Assembly: GCF_964355755.1 (NCBI RefSeq)
Contig: NC_092672.1
Span: 16,056,501-16,120,500 of the forward strand
Direction of reading: 5' to 3'
Length of the DNA stretch: 64,000 nt
Origin: Antedon mediterranea
Taxonomy: Eukaryota; Echinodermata; Crinoidea; Comatulida; Antedonidae
Positions 1 through 11,849 of the stretch are shown in pieces (the stretch's first letter is position 1; each line of letters opens with the position of its first letter). The notes beneath the pieces were generated by a model that was given only the letters and a program-made list of their open reading frames with translations, was not told the DNA's origin and made no database searches. The position numbers and the translations under genes were made by a program.

Positions 1-1380
1 AATTTTAATGAATAACATCACAGTTATCACCAAGATCATTATCAATATTTAGTATTATAATTACAATATAAACTATATCACTCTTTAACAATTTTAAAGA
101 ACTTCGGTAAATGAATGACAAATGCTATACAGTATACTGTTACATATTTTAAAACCATAGTTGAACAATAACAACAAATCAAAGTAACCGTAGTATGACT
201 ATATATTATGGTTTGGAATCACTAAATCATTATAATTTACAACTAATACAATTAAGAAGCTTACCATGTTTGTTATGACATTGCACAGTAAACCTTAAAC
301 ATCATTCATACTACTCAGTATATGTGATTATAATTAAAACTAAAAATTAATAATTTAATTCTAAAGAACTTAGGTTTGTTTTGTTCAGATGTTACAATGT
401 TTCCCACCTCCATTACAATAACCTGTTTGATGCAACATACTAAGTTATATTGAATCTTTTTAATACAAATAAACAAAAATATGTAAATTAGTTAATCTTT
501 ATTCACAAACCTATATTTAGGATACTAAAATATACATTTAGAATATTAAAATCACATGCGCACTGATGTAGTATGATGGTTTACTATTCAATGTTCATTC
601 ATTTATTTGCTTCTTAAATTATTAGTAAATCCAACAAAAAGGAGGAGAGATGAGTAAATAACAATAATGTCCTTTAGGATTATTATAACATAGTCATACT
701 ACTGTAGTAACGGTTTTCTTTGATTTTTCTTTAGATTTTCATAATTTTATTAAACACAAGCAAGAAACTGGGTATAGTTTTAAGTGAAATATTGCAGGAG
801 TTTAAATTTGGTATTATAGCATAATGATTTGGGCAGTCTATGTGTGTAGAGACGGCGTGACTTTTTCTATCCATAAATTAAAAGTAGACAGTACAAACAA
901 CATTAGTGTTAAAGAATTGAGAAGTTTGATATGATTGTACCAACTAAAAGATCAATGTTTCTACTTTCTTACCTCAGCCCCAAATGATGGGACTGAGGTG
1001 GTGCAGAAGACCCTACCATTGAAATTGGCTCGACCTATGTGTATATTTCAGATTCAAATATATTTTTAAAGTTTTATACAATTGACTCCAAGCTGGAACT
1101 TTGATATGATTTTTACATAACTTAATTTCTGGTCAACTATAGGTCCATATTTTCAAAATATCCTTACTCAATCCCAACACGATGGGGGGGGGGGGGGGGG
1201 GGTTTGCTGAGGTTGAGAATTCCCTCCTAATCGTCATCTCTTCCACTGAAAACCATCATCCACAGAGCCGGTGTATTTGAAATTTAATACACATAGTGCC
1301 TACAAATTAATCGTAATTGGTAGGTCTATCAAAGGCTTTCAAATTCGAACCCCTCTATAAAAACTAGTTTACGGGCCTGG
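1..1380. other. AT-rich non-coding sequence, no gene seen
   Basis: No open frame of note and no recognisable exon of the minus-strand SGSM-like gene was found here. A pure G run of 19 bases lies at 1184-1202. If the host gene continues leftwards, this would be intron or 3' flank. I searched for the expected last coding exon (after FFNE) and did not find it. Confidence 0.5.
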
Positions 1381-2260
1381 AGTAGCCTACCGTATGGTGT
1401 ATCGTGGGCAACGCGTTTCAATTTATCATGTGATACCTGAAAAGTAAGGCTCCACTTTTTCATAACTTGTTATTTCGTTTTTAAACATATTCATTCCTAG
1501 TATTTTGGGACCAAAACTACCTACAGTAGTTGGTAAATATTTCTATGGTAATTTTCTTGATCAGTGTTCATGATATGTCTTTTGGCACTTGTTCATTAGA
1601 GTGATATCAATATGAGTGTATTTTGATATTAAGCAAAAACAACATTCGCTAGTTATTAAAAATATATGTGTGCTCCACGCAAAAATGTCTGTACCAGCTA
1701 TAGGTTAAATCTCAAAATAAGGTGTTTTTTAACATTTTGTGTATTTCTGTTGTATTAGAGCAAATATAAATATATGTTTTGCGATTAATTTGAAACTAAA
1801 ATTATAACTTTCTGACTAGTGGTTGCTGAGATATTGATATGGCTATTTTCTTGACCAATGGTCAAAAATAAAGTTTCATGGTCATTTTTAGCAAAAGTTT
1901 ATGTATTTTATGAGTATTTTGACACAAACTATGACCATATCCGCCCAACAATTTCTGAGATATGAAAAGTGTGCTCCAAGCCAAACATATTTGTGCCGGC
2001 TATAAGTGAAAGGTCAAAATTAGGGGTTTATTGACAGTTTTATAATTTTTATTACATTAGAACAAATATAAACATATACTTTGTGAGTAATTTGAGACCA
2101 CAATTATCACTTTCTGACCAGCGGTTGATGAGATATTCATATGGCCAATTTCTTGACCAGTGGTCAGAAAAGGGGTTTCTGTCCACTTTCGGCAAAAGTT
2201 TCCCATTAGAGTGAATAGAAATATGGGGAGTTTGGTACAAAAAATATTCCAATACACCAA
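1381..2260. repeat. Imperfect tandem repeat, period about 301 bp
   Basis: Two adjacent units both begin with GTGTGCTCCA at 1668 and 1969 (period 301). Both continue through a shared 'interaction-type' text: an AGAGCAAATATAAA/AGAACAAATATAAA block, then GACTAGTGGTTGCTGAGATATT or GACCAGCGGTTGATGAGATATT, then TTTCTTGACCA and GCAAAAGTTT. A more diverged partial unit precedes them from about 1510. The GACCAGTGGTTG and GGTCA-rich wording is shared with the arms of the LTIR-A elements, so this is probably a degraded relative of those arms. Short open frames here are not genes. Confidence 0.7.
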
Positions 2261-2496
2261 GTAGTTACCAAGTTACACACAGTTCTAACTTTAACCATAT
2301 TGACCTTTTGGCCCCTGTACTGACCAAGCATCCCAATTTTTTTTCGGCCAACAGCAAAAAATTGATTTGTATTGATATAAAGAAGCAAAAAAACATTGTT
2401 AACATAGTTTGCTAGAGGGTGCAGGTAAACCCTTCCTGGCTCCCCAACTAGTTGTTGTTCGGAAAGATTTGGGGTTATCAAGTTTAAATTAGAACT

Positions 2497-3345
2497 GTCG
2501 CTAGTCCAGTAAAAATATGGTTGAACCTAGAACAAATTGCTACAGAATTTGTTTTTGTTTTATTTGGTTGATATGGTGAATATGAACATCATATCCAAAG
2601 TTTACCAAAATCGGACATTGGGAAGTGGGTTAATTAGCATAAATTCAAAATGGCCGCCATTTGCTATTTTAAAGCCCCATATCTCCTTAACGGTTGGATT
2701 TAGACCACCTAAGTGCATTACGAGTAGATATAAATGTGATATTAAACATTCTAATTAGCATATTTAAATTTCCATATGACCTACCTATGACGTCACATGG
2801 TAGTTGTGACGTCATAAATTATGTTATAAATGCTTAAATGACATTATACTATGCGAACAATTTAGAAACTGCAGAAAAACAAGTTGTGGTAAATGTTCTA
2901 CTATTTTCATGAGATTAAAAACATTTTTTTCCTTTCGGTTTCTATATTTTCTCCTTAGAATAATGCCAATTGAGCATTATTGTGACAAAATACATGACGT
3001 CATACAGTATGTCTTATAACATCATAGGTACGTTACATGGCAATTTAAATATGCTAATTATAAAGTTTAATATCACATTTATATCTACTCGCAATGCACT
3101 TAGGTGGTCTAAAACCAAGCGTTAAGGAGATATGGAGCTTCAATATGGTATGATAAATAGCGGCCATTTTGAATGTATGCTAATTAACCCACTTCCTGAC
3201 GTCCGATTTTGGTAAACTTTGGAAATAATGTTCATTTCAACAAGGAGAATGTCAAGAAACATGAACTATATTTACGAGACAAAACAAAACAAAATTCTGT
3301 TGCAATTTGTTCAGGTTCACCCTATTTTATCTTTACTGGACTAAC
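2497..3345. mobile_element. Fold-back (long inverted repeat) element
   Basis: The left arm at about 2497-2820 and the right arm at about 2995-3345 are reverse complements with scattered mismatches. Matching landmarks are TTTACCAAAATCGGAC (left) and GTCCGATTTTGGTAAA (right), GACCACCTAAGTGCATTACG and CGCAATGCACTTAGGTGGTC, and CCAGTAAA and TTTACTGG at the outer ends. A TGACGTCA octamer occurs twice near the inner end of the left arm, at 2788-2795 and 2807-2814. The unique spacer is only about 175 bp and has no transposase. Ends and target duplication could not be fixed exactly. The class is not assigned; it could be a MITE or Foldback-type element. Confidence 0.75.
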
Positions 3346-4069
3346 AGGTCTCATCATTTCCGCATTGGCCGCAATCAGTCGATTATCATAGTTGTTCACC
3401 AGGTATTTGTAAAGATCGATAGAATTTTATCTTTGATGGTCAAGGAAGTTTTACTATTGGTAGGTATAATGAGTACCAATGGCAGTTTGCATACTGAACT
3501 CACAAACCAATCAGCCAAGTAGATGCATTGTTGGGATAACTGGTCACTTAATGTAGCATTTTTTAAATCTATTATTTGCCTTAACATATATATAACGCAC
3601 AACTCCTTGATTTAATTCACAATTGTTGTTGTGAGGCAGTGGACAGTTTGACACAGAAATTAGGTTTGTCCCCCTGGTTTTATCGAGTAGCTGTCTGCAC
3701 CGTATATTTGGTAGCGCACATGCCTTTGTGATTGTGATTTGGAATTTGGAAATTCCCATGCCTTTGTATTAACGGGCTAATCTAATTTGGATAGGCTTAT
3801 TATTACGAACAGTTCAATTGAATTGCTAATGAGGCCCACTAGAGAATAATTTCCATACTTTAATGTGTGTATACATAAATGCAGGGACTACTTTATTGTC
3901 ACGGTGATGTGCTACATGTCTTACATAATTTACTGGTTTGGTTTACCAGGCATGCACTATTTGTTTTTTTGTATCAGACATTCTAAGGAAACTGTCTCAG
4001 TTTACAGCTGACATTAACATCAGCAACAATGAGTATCTTTTCACTCATTAATTGGTGTTGGATTCAAAG
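3346..4069. other. Non-coding, nothing recognised
   Basis: Ordinary AT-rich sequence between a fold-back element and a fragment of the LTIR-A family. No repeat, RNA gene or exon was recognised. Confidence 0.4.
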
Positions 4070-4962
4070 GACAGTCTTCACTGTGGTACATGGTAGCCAC
4101 AATTTGAGAGTAAGAGGAGCAACTACATTTAACATAAAAAAAATGTTAGAAAGATACATATTTACATTAATTCTAACAAAAAATTTAGTTAAAAGATGAC
4201 CAGAGATACTATTAATTAATAATGTTTCAAACACAAAAACATATCTCGACAACTTATCCTTAGACAGTAACATTATGCAATAACTGATACTTGTTTCAAT
4301 TTAAAGTATCAGTTCCTGCTGTTCCAGAGGACGATCAAACATTTTGACAGAAATGTTGAGCTCAACCGTTCTATTCAGAATGTTGAAGTAACTTACAATA
4401 TTTATCCGAATCAACGCCCCGGGCACTTGTTCAGAAGGCTTTTTTTAGGTTGTTAGTTTATTCCCGGGGAGGCGTTTTATTTTTGGAGTGTAATATGGTA
4501 ACATGTATAATCAAATAAATACCACCTAGATATTAAAAAAAATACAGCACAATTACTTTAAATGATTTGTTTTCTTCTTTATGCATTTGTAATGAAATGT
4601 TTCGGTCTTTTACAATAAAAGTGACACTGTCATAGGTTCCATTAATTGGAACTTCTCCAGGTGCAAGTTTAATGATATAAAACAATGACACATCATTATC
4701 CTGAGACACTACATGAGACACGATTACACCATCGTTCATATGGATCTTCAATCTACAATTTGTCAATAATCAATACTGTATTTTGCATATTTTTGAATGT
4801 CAATAGTTTCATTACTATTGTACAATATGCCCAGCTTTCCTGAAAACACCCTTGTGTACGTTAGTGTAAATTTATCATGATCTATAACATGATTTTACAA
4901 TACACTTCTGATGCTTTTGTTGTCAATGCCTTCAGTACCTAAAACATGTCAAAGTTTCTAGT
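4070..4962 (-). mobile_element. Truncated LTIR-A element fragment (right arm plus central module)
   Basis: On the minus strand this reads central module first (4962 down to about 4530) and then right-arm sequence (down to about 4070). It matches the order in the full copy at 50338-54951. Shared arm wording includes the GGGGCGTT...CGGATAAATA block, TTACTTCAACATTCTGAA, and TTATGCATAATG-type text before TTACTGTCTAAGGATAAGTTG. The right end is joined directly to the left arm of another copy at about 4962. An uninterrupted arm around 4165-4215 serves as an empty-site reference for the Harbinger-like insertion at 51063-52687. Confidence 0.7.
4533..4766 (-). pseudogene. LTIR-A central module fragment, unknown protein
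   Basis: An open stretch of 77 codons on the minus strand, part of a longer broken coding-like module. The visible peptide includes NDVSLFYIIKLAPGEVP, NGTYDSVTF and KDRNISL. Its composition looks like alternating beta strands with N-glycosylation-type NGT and NIS sites, but I recognise no family. The same peptide wording recurs, frameshifted, in the copy at 53040-53700 (SLFYI-type and NDRNISL), which argues that it was once translated. There is no transposase or nuclease motif. The frame breaks upstream near 4770-4900. Confidence 0.5.
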
Positions 4963-5869
4963 ACAAAATGAGGTCCAGAAAATTTGACTTCAGAAATTGG
5001 TTTAGGGCGGTCAAACAATCAATTTTGGTTTGGTTACATATTTTGAAAATGTGGCAAAAGGTCAGGGTGAATGGTTATAAGACCAAACACCAATAGGTCC
5101 TTAAATCTCGACAAACACTGGCCACAGCAAGATCTCAAATTGATCAGAAGCTATACATTTTATATTCAGTCCAATGGGACATTTTAGTCAAAATGACCTT
5201 TGACCCACATACCAGGGCATCTTTACATCTCTGTAAGTACTGGTCATACAAACTTAAATTTGGTATCAAATTGTTAGAAATATACATATTTACATTCATT
5301 CTAATATAAAATTTGGTTACAGGATGACTAGAAATACTATTAGTTACTAACATGATTGTTTCAAACAAAAGACATATCTCTACACAACTTATCCTTGGAC
5401 AGTAATGTTATGCAATAACTTATGCTTTAAATTGTTTCATTATAGGATTTAAAACAAATCCTTTACTGTTTGTAATTGTATTTTCCCGTATAATAATGCT
5501 AGAAATTATTGTTGACCCCCGGGGATGATCAAACTTTTTGATAGAAATGTCAAGCTCAACAGTTCTTTTCAGAAGTAACATACTGAATTCATCCTAATAA
5601 ACACCCCAAACATTTATTGTTCAGAAGGGTTTTTAGGGGAGCGTTTATTTTTTTTGTGTAATATTATAACATGTTTAATCAAATAAATACTACCTAGATA
5701 CAAAAAAAAAATTCAGCACAATTAATATCAAAAAGTGAAGCTTAGTAAATTGTAGATTATAGTCATTGAAATGTGTCGTGATACAATTATTGTGTAAATG
5801 CATGTGGCGGGGCATTTAAATTATTCGAGGGAGGCTTTTATTTAAAGCTTTATTAAAAGCAGGTGTTTA

Positions 5870-6350
5870 TCATGAGACACTATGAGACACGATACTACTA
5901 CTCTTATTTATTTCTTTTCCGAGATTGTGGGAAACCCTCCCAATTGAAGTGACTCATTTATGCCTTATTTTATGTCATTTGCTGTTAACTTGTCGATTTA
6001 TCTGCACCATAAGGAGAGTACTCGACTTCGTCACTTTTCTACAATCCGCCAGACTGGTGTCAGTTTTTTTAGTGTTTGTATTTTTGATTGTATTATATGT
6101 CTTCTGGAAAATAATTGAATTGAATTACACCATTGTTCATATGGATCTTCATTCTATCATCTGTTTGTTTGTGACTACAATTTGTCAACAATCAACACTG
6201 TCTTCTATATATTTTTGAATGCCAATGCATAGTTGCATTACTATTGTACAGTATGTCCAGCTTTTCTGAAAACACCCTTGTGTACTGTAGTGTGTGTGAA
6301 AATGAATTGGTCTATTATAGTTGTCTCCGATACCTTTTCAATATCATGAT
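5870..6350 (-). pseudogene. LTIR-A central module, decayed copy
   Basis: On the minus strand this stretch matches the module at 53040-53700. Landmarks are CACAAGGGTGTTTTCAG, AAAGCTGGACATA, AATGAAGATCCATATGAAC and GGTATCGGAGACAAC. Frames are broken and there is no long open frame, so this is a relic. The plus-strand 97-codon frame at 5925-6218 is an antisense shadow. Confidence 0.55.
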
Positions 6351-7749
6351 TGCATTTGCACCCGAAAAGAAGGAGGTTTAATCCAGTTATTCTTATTATG
6401 ATATTAATTTTGTTGTATTTTTTTTTATATCTAGCGTGTATTTAATTGATTATACATGTTACAATATTACACCCAAAAAAAATAAATGCCTCCACCGAAT
6501 AAACACCCCAGCACCTAAAAAACCCTCTCAAAAATAAATGCCTGGGGCGTTTATTTGGATAAATACAGGGGTCAACAATATTTTCTAGCATTATTATAAG
6601 CAAAAGTAAAATTACAAACAGTAAAGGATATGTTGTAATTCCTATAATGAAACCATTTAAGAGCCATTGTCTGTAAGAATCAAAGAAATATCAAAAAGAG
6701 TGGCAGACTCAAAAAAATGGATTTCTTTCAAATTTTGCACATGGCTATATATGTGTTGAGAGAAATCAAATATGAAGTATTTTTTATTTCCCACGTATAT
6801 TTCCATGGCAACGGCCAAATTTGTGTTTTTGACAAATTTTGTCCTTTTTTAAGGTTTTTTAAAATGGATATTGGTACTACTTTGATGAACGATATTTTTG
6901 GGTTGTTCATTTAATTATAAAAAATAATTAGTGTATGCATAATAACAATGCATTGTGTACCTGTTTCAAATTTTTTTATTTTTTTAAATTTCATATCTTG
7001 GGAGATACCATTTATTTAAAAAGGGGTGTTTTTCACTTTTTTTAAATTGTTCAATGCAACTAAACTTTACTTCACCATAACGCCCAAAGTGGTGAATTTT
7101 TTTAGCTGATTTTTTACAAATAGGTAGTTCTAATGTTTAATAATTGATTTCTAAAATAAAATACTGGGGTAAATTTAAAATCTATAAGCAGTGTTGCGAG
7201 AAACATAGGCATTTTTATAAAAAAAAAACATGGTATATTAGTAAAAACATTTTATTTTCTTTGATTATTTGATTTGAAACTCATTGGTCAGAAAAATTCT
7301 TAATGTTTTATATAGTTCTAGTTGTGTTGTGAGAAAAAAAATTAATTTTTAATTATAGATTCTGTAATTCCAAGTTTTAATGTCATTTTATAGGTTATAT
7401 CCTCTGGAAATTAGAATAAATTATCAGATCGTTGTGAATTTTAATCTTTGCAACAGATTACTCCTCTTTTATTTTGAAGCTCCTCTTTCATTTGTTTACT
7501 TCTTTTATATGCTAACCTAAGCAGATCCCACATGCCCATCCACCACCACTTTCGACTACCACCTCCTCCCCCCCCCACCCCGACTATAACCACAAAAAGA
7601 TAAACTGCAACACTTTGGTCGATCATCCACTATAGAGTGTCAAATGCATGCATTCAAGCACCACCCACACTGCCGCTACTATCGCCCCAATGAATAGACG
7701 GATTCAAACTCCTCCATCCCATCCCCTGTTTGTTCTTCCTATCTAATTA

Positions 7750-8214
7750 GTGCATTTGGTGCTTACCGTAAGCAGCTGCGGGCACCTTTTTATACTAAAA
7801 ATGAGATTTTTTGTAAGCGGCCAATCGAAAAATGCGATATTTATTGCATGGACCTATGAATTAGAGGTGCATGTTTATTGTATTTCTTTATATATTAGCT
7901 TTATTTTGAAGAGGTTTTAAAAACATTACTGTGAAGAGATGAGAAAACTACACAGATTTTGACCGACCATTTTTCATATGATAAAAGTTTTTAAAATTTG
8001 TCTGAAAATGCTAAAAATTACTAAACCACCTGATAATAATAATAGGCCTACAATTAGCTGGAAAATTGAGAGGCTCGTTTCGTTAAGAATATCGTATATA
8101 GCCATAATAAGTGATTTTGGCCCTTTAACGGCAGAACCTCCCGTAAGGGGTCACCGCCCGTAAGCGGCCACTTTTCCAGGTCCCGAGGGTGGCCACTTAT
8201 GGGAGGTTCAACTG
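7750..8214 (-). mobile_element. pogo/Tigger-like element remnant
   Basis: The right end reads GGGAGGTTCAACTG followed by TA (8215-8216), the reverse complement of the common pogo/Tigger-type terminus CAGTTGAACCTCCC with a TA target. Inside are repeated CGTAAGCGGCCACTT and AAGTGGCCACC-type sub-terminal motifs. The left end is not clear. No transposase is seen, so it is likely a short non-autonomous remnant nested within the TTAA element. Confidence 0.5.
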
Positions 8215-8229
8215 TATTTAAAAAAACAA

Positions 8230-9150
8230 TTATCCTTAGTTATGCATAGAAACAGGTTCTAAGATAACATAAATAATACATTTTGACATAACTTGACCCA
8301 ACAAATGACCCTTTCACAAGGTCAGACATTTTCTGGGATTCAGTAGATAAGTAAATTTGGGAAAAGGTAGTAAAACTATGTAATCAATTGTTTGTAGTCA
8401 TGAAACCCATATTAAAAATATTGTACTTAGTTACGTATAGAAACAGTTGCTACAATACACTATAGGTAAAATGTTGATGTCATTTGATCTCAATAAGTAA
8501 ACAATTTTTTTTTGTCATGAAACTCCATATTTAATTTTTTTTTTTAAATATCATTTGTTACGTAAACAGGTTTAAGATAACACTAAAGGTAATTTTTTTT
8601 ACCTTTATTCAGATTCGTCAAGACTTTCTTTCTGAGATTATTAGGATTCAGTATTTAAAGTAAATTTGGCAAAAAGTAGAAATGTAAAACTATGTAGAAA
8701 AAATGTTTTGTATTTATGAAAAACCCCTTATTTTTTTTGAAATTTTTGCATACAATAAACAGTTACTATGGTAAAATGTTGACCTCAAAATGAATGAATT
8801 TACAAGGTCAAGTTTGTCATTAATGGAATGCAGTAGAAGTAAAATTGAGAAAAATTACAAATGCAATCAATTCTTTGTATTTATAAAAACGGCATTTTTA
8901 ACGTTTTTTTTTAAATTACTTTCCTTAATTACACATAGAAATGGTTGCTAAGGTAACACTATAGGTAAAATATGAAAATTGTTGAGAATTGTTATGAACT
9001 ATCTTGTAAATTTTGATCAAACATTAATAGTTGTAGTAAAGTGGGGACCTGTCCTGTTTTGCATTCTGACCCCTTTTGACCTCAAATGACCTATTTACAA
9101 GGTCAGATTTGTTGGGAGGTCTTTCTGTATCTCTTTACACAAAATAGATC
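8230..9150. repeat. Degenerate tandem repeat array
   Basis: A loosely repeated theme recurs at about 8240, 8432, 8558, 8750 and 8930: an ATAGAAACAG(G/T)TGCTA-type block, then AACACTATAGGTAAAAT, then TTGACCTCAAATGACC, CAAGGTCAGA and a CAGTA.A.GTAAATTTGGG block. Units are roughly 130-190 bp and diverged. No coding capacity is seen. Confidence 0.55.
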
Positions 9151-10888
9151 TAAAAATTTATAAAAACCATTGACGCAATTATTTCCAAGTTTAACATTAT
9201 TTTCCATCAACTACATATTTCAATGCAAAATACTGTTTTTCTGGCAATTAATTGAAATAAACCTGGCAACACATTCTCCTATTTTATCTAAACTATTCGT
9301 ATGACTCTAGTAGCATTATGACAAGCCACATATACATGTTATTATTGGATTAGCCATATTTAAATTGTGTTTCATGTGTTTTGTTTGTTGATATTTTGTT
9401 ATATTTTATGTATTTTTTGTATTTTCCTGGCAACACAAAACCTATGTACAAAATTTACCCCAGTATTTTTTTCGTGATTATTGTTGACAAACCTATTGAC
9501 TATCAAATTAAAAAACCTCATTGATTTAAAAACACCACTTTGGAAGTTATAGGTACGTTTATGAGGTATACTTTTATAAAAAAAATATTTTTTAAAAACA
9601 CCCCTTTTTAAAATAATGGTATCAACCAAACTCCATTTTGTAATTTATTTTTTTTCTACATTAAATGGAACTCAATACATGTTGTTTACACTGCTATAAA
9701 CAAAAACTGTATACTGTAAGTATTTTTGGTTAAAATAAGTATACAAGTTTGTACTTTTTCACTATAGAAAATCTGTGAAAAATGGCAAAAACATCAAAAT
9801 TTGGATAATTGACCGTTGTCATGGAAACGGAGGCTAAAAATTAAAATGAATGTTGTAGATATGCTTTTTATTGAAATGTCTATTCATGGTAACAATTTGA
9901 GAGAAATCCATTTTTTTACATCTGCCACCAAATCTTTGATTTTTACAGACAATGGCTCTTAAAGCATCAGTTATTGCATAACATTTATACTGTTTATGTC
10001 TAAGAATAAGTTGTATAGATAAATGTTTTTTTGTTTGAAACATTAGTAATTAAGAGTATTTCTGATCATCTTTTATGTTTCAAATTTTCTGTTAATGAAT
10101 GTAAATATGTAAATTTCTAACAATTTGATACCAAATTTAAGTTTCTACGACCATTACTTACATAGATATAAAGATGCCCTGGTATGTGGGTCAAAGGTCA
10201 CAAATGGTATTTCTGATCATTTTTGACTAAAATGTCCCATTAGACTGAATATATGAAGGCATGCCTTCTGAACATTTTAGAATTAAAATTGACTTGCTGC
10301 GACCAGTGGTTGCTGAGATACAAGTACCTATTTGTTTTTGTTTATATAACCCTTTGACCTTTTGTAACATTTTTCAAAATGTGCAACAAATAACAAAATG
10401 TTTATTTCTAACAATTTAAGACCTAATTCAAGTGTCTACGACCAGTAGTTACGGAGATACGTACATGCTATGGGTTGTGGGTCAAAGGTCAGAAATGGCT
10501 TTTCCGGTCATTTTTGACTAAAATGTCTCATTAGACTGATATGAATATAATAATATAAATGTATACCTTCTGACCAATGTGAAACTAAATTTATATTTAT
10601 AGATTTAAGGACCTATTGGTGTTTGTTCTTATAACCTTTCACCCTGAAGTTTTCACCTTTCGCCACATTTTTAAAATGTGTAACCAAGCAAAAAATGATT
10701 GTTTGACCATCCTAAATCAATTTCTGAAGTCAAATTCTCTGGACCTCAAAGTGCATACGAAATCTAGCTACTAGAGTATAGTGGTATTATTGATAATAAA
10801 TAAAATATTGTTTTGTTTTATTATCCACACTGGTACCAGAGGTGTATCTATATACAGTAGAACCTGTGTTTTACCAGGGAAGAGTTAA

Positions 10889-11514
10889 AGCCCCATTCCC
10901 TACGTTTTTTAGATCTAATTTAAGATCACAAACTATATTTAATGTAAAAATAATACTATATGGTCTTATTGCGATAACTTTTTTCGTCTTTAAACGGTTA
11001 AAAATGTGAAAAATAAGTCGATTCTAATAATTATAGCGGCCCGCTATAAATCCCAAAATGCATTGCGCGCGGATGGATATTTTTGTTTTTCACCTGTAAT
11101 TCGCCCACTTTTCGATCGATCGTGAGGCCAAAACAAATGGAAGACTCCTAACTTTTCAGCGAAAATACCGGGTTTTCCCCAATTTGTATCAACGGAGTCT
11201 GGCAAAAATAGAAAGACAATTAATGCAGCAACTATACAACGTCAGGCTAGGTATATAGGTAGCGTACGATGTTCGTACGTTACCGATGTTTACCAGCTAG
11301 GCCTACAAAACTAAGCCTAGCTAGGCTAGGCCTAAGACCGTCCACGAGAGGTCGATCGCCGCGAGCTACTTAGGTAGTGCATTGTTTCTCACTTTTTATC
11401 ATAATTTACCATAAAACGTACATTTAAGACAAGGAATGACATGGTTTAATGTTTTTAAAGTGATATATATGTATTATTTTCCAAAAAACGTCCACAATTG
11501 CAGGGAAGGGGTCT
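10889..11514 (+). mobile_element. TTAA-flanked MITE, copy 1 (626 bp)
   Basis: Flanked by TTAA at 10885-10888 and 11515-11518. With the flanking TTAA, the ends read TTAAAGCCCCATTCCCTAC and GCAGGGAAGGGGTCTTTAA, an imperfect inverted pair. A second copy in opposite orientation is at 40962-41577 and a truncated third at 40176-40411. The size, lack of coding capacity and TTAA duplication fit a piggyBac-mobilised MITE. The interior carries several overlapping TAGGCCTA/CTAGCCTAG palindromes. Confidence 0.85.
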
Positions 11515-11849
11515 TTAAATAATTTAACTCTTCCCTGGTTTTACGTACCCTGATTTTACGTTCCCTCGATTTTACGTACGCTTAAAATAACTGATGACGT
11601 CATCATTTTCTTACATTGAGGGCGCAATTTAACAACAACAAAGCACACAAAGCCACAATCATCATGGCTGTGTGAGGAATTCTGCTGTTTGTGGGACAAG
11701 CTAGCTACGCACGTGCATTCCCACTAAAGCAGCGACTGTTTTTATTGATAGAAAACAATTATATTTTACACTTTATTTAAACATCGTACAGCCTGTATAT
11801 ACTGTACTTTTCTAGTTAGGTCTCACATCTTGCTAGGCCTGCTAGCCTG

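Larger units (their letters stand above)
6661..9958. mobile_element. Long-TIR element with TTAA target duplication (piggyBac-like insertion signature)
   Basis: The element is flanked by TTAA at 6657-6660 and 9959-9962. Its ends are GAGCCATTGTCTGTAA on the left and TTACAGACAATGGCTC on the right (first mismatches soon after). The inverted arms extend about 560 bp: 6661 to about 7220 against about 9400-9958. Inner landmarks are AAAAAGGGGTGTTTTT and ACTGGGGTAAAT on the left, with their complements on the right. The interior (7220-9400) has no transposase, only degenerate tandem repeats and a pogo-like remnant, so it is non-autonomous. TTAA duplication is the hallmark of the piggyBac superfamily; assignment rests on that alone. 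The parent element supplies the empty-site sequence. Confidence 0.8.
4963..10778. mobile_element. LTIR-A element, near-complete copy with nested insert
   Basis: The left arm (4963 to about 5860) and right arm (about 6400-6656 plus 9963-10778) are inverted copies. The left starts just inside AGGTCCAGA, while the right ends with GACCTCAAAGTGCATACG and then CTACTAGAGTA, the same terminus as in the copy at 50338-54951. The outermost 45-50 bp of the left arm are missing. The central module (about 5870-6350) is in minus orientation. A 3.3 kb TTAA-flanked element interrupts the right arm at 6661-9958. Removing it restores the arm text seen in the other copy: ...AATTTAAAG followed by CATCAGTTATTGCATAAC. 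Confidence 0.75.

Noticed and set aside
1184-1202. Long pure G run as possible G-quadruplex
   Set aside because: A homopolymer can be an assembly or sequencing artefact; no supporting context.
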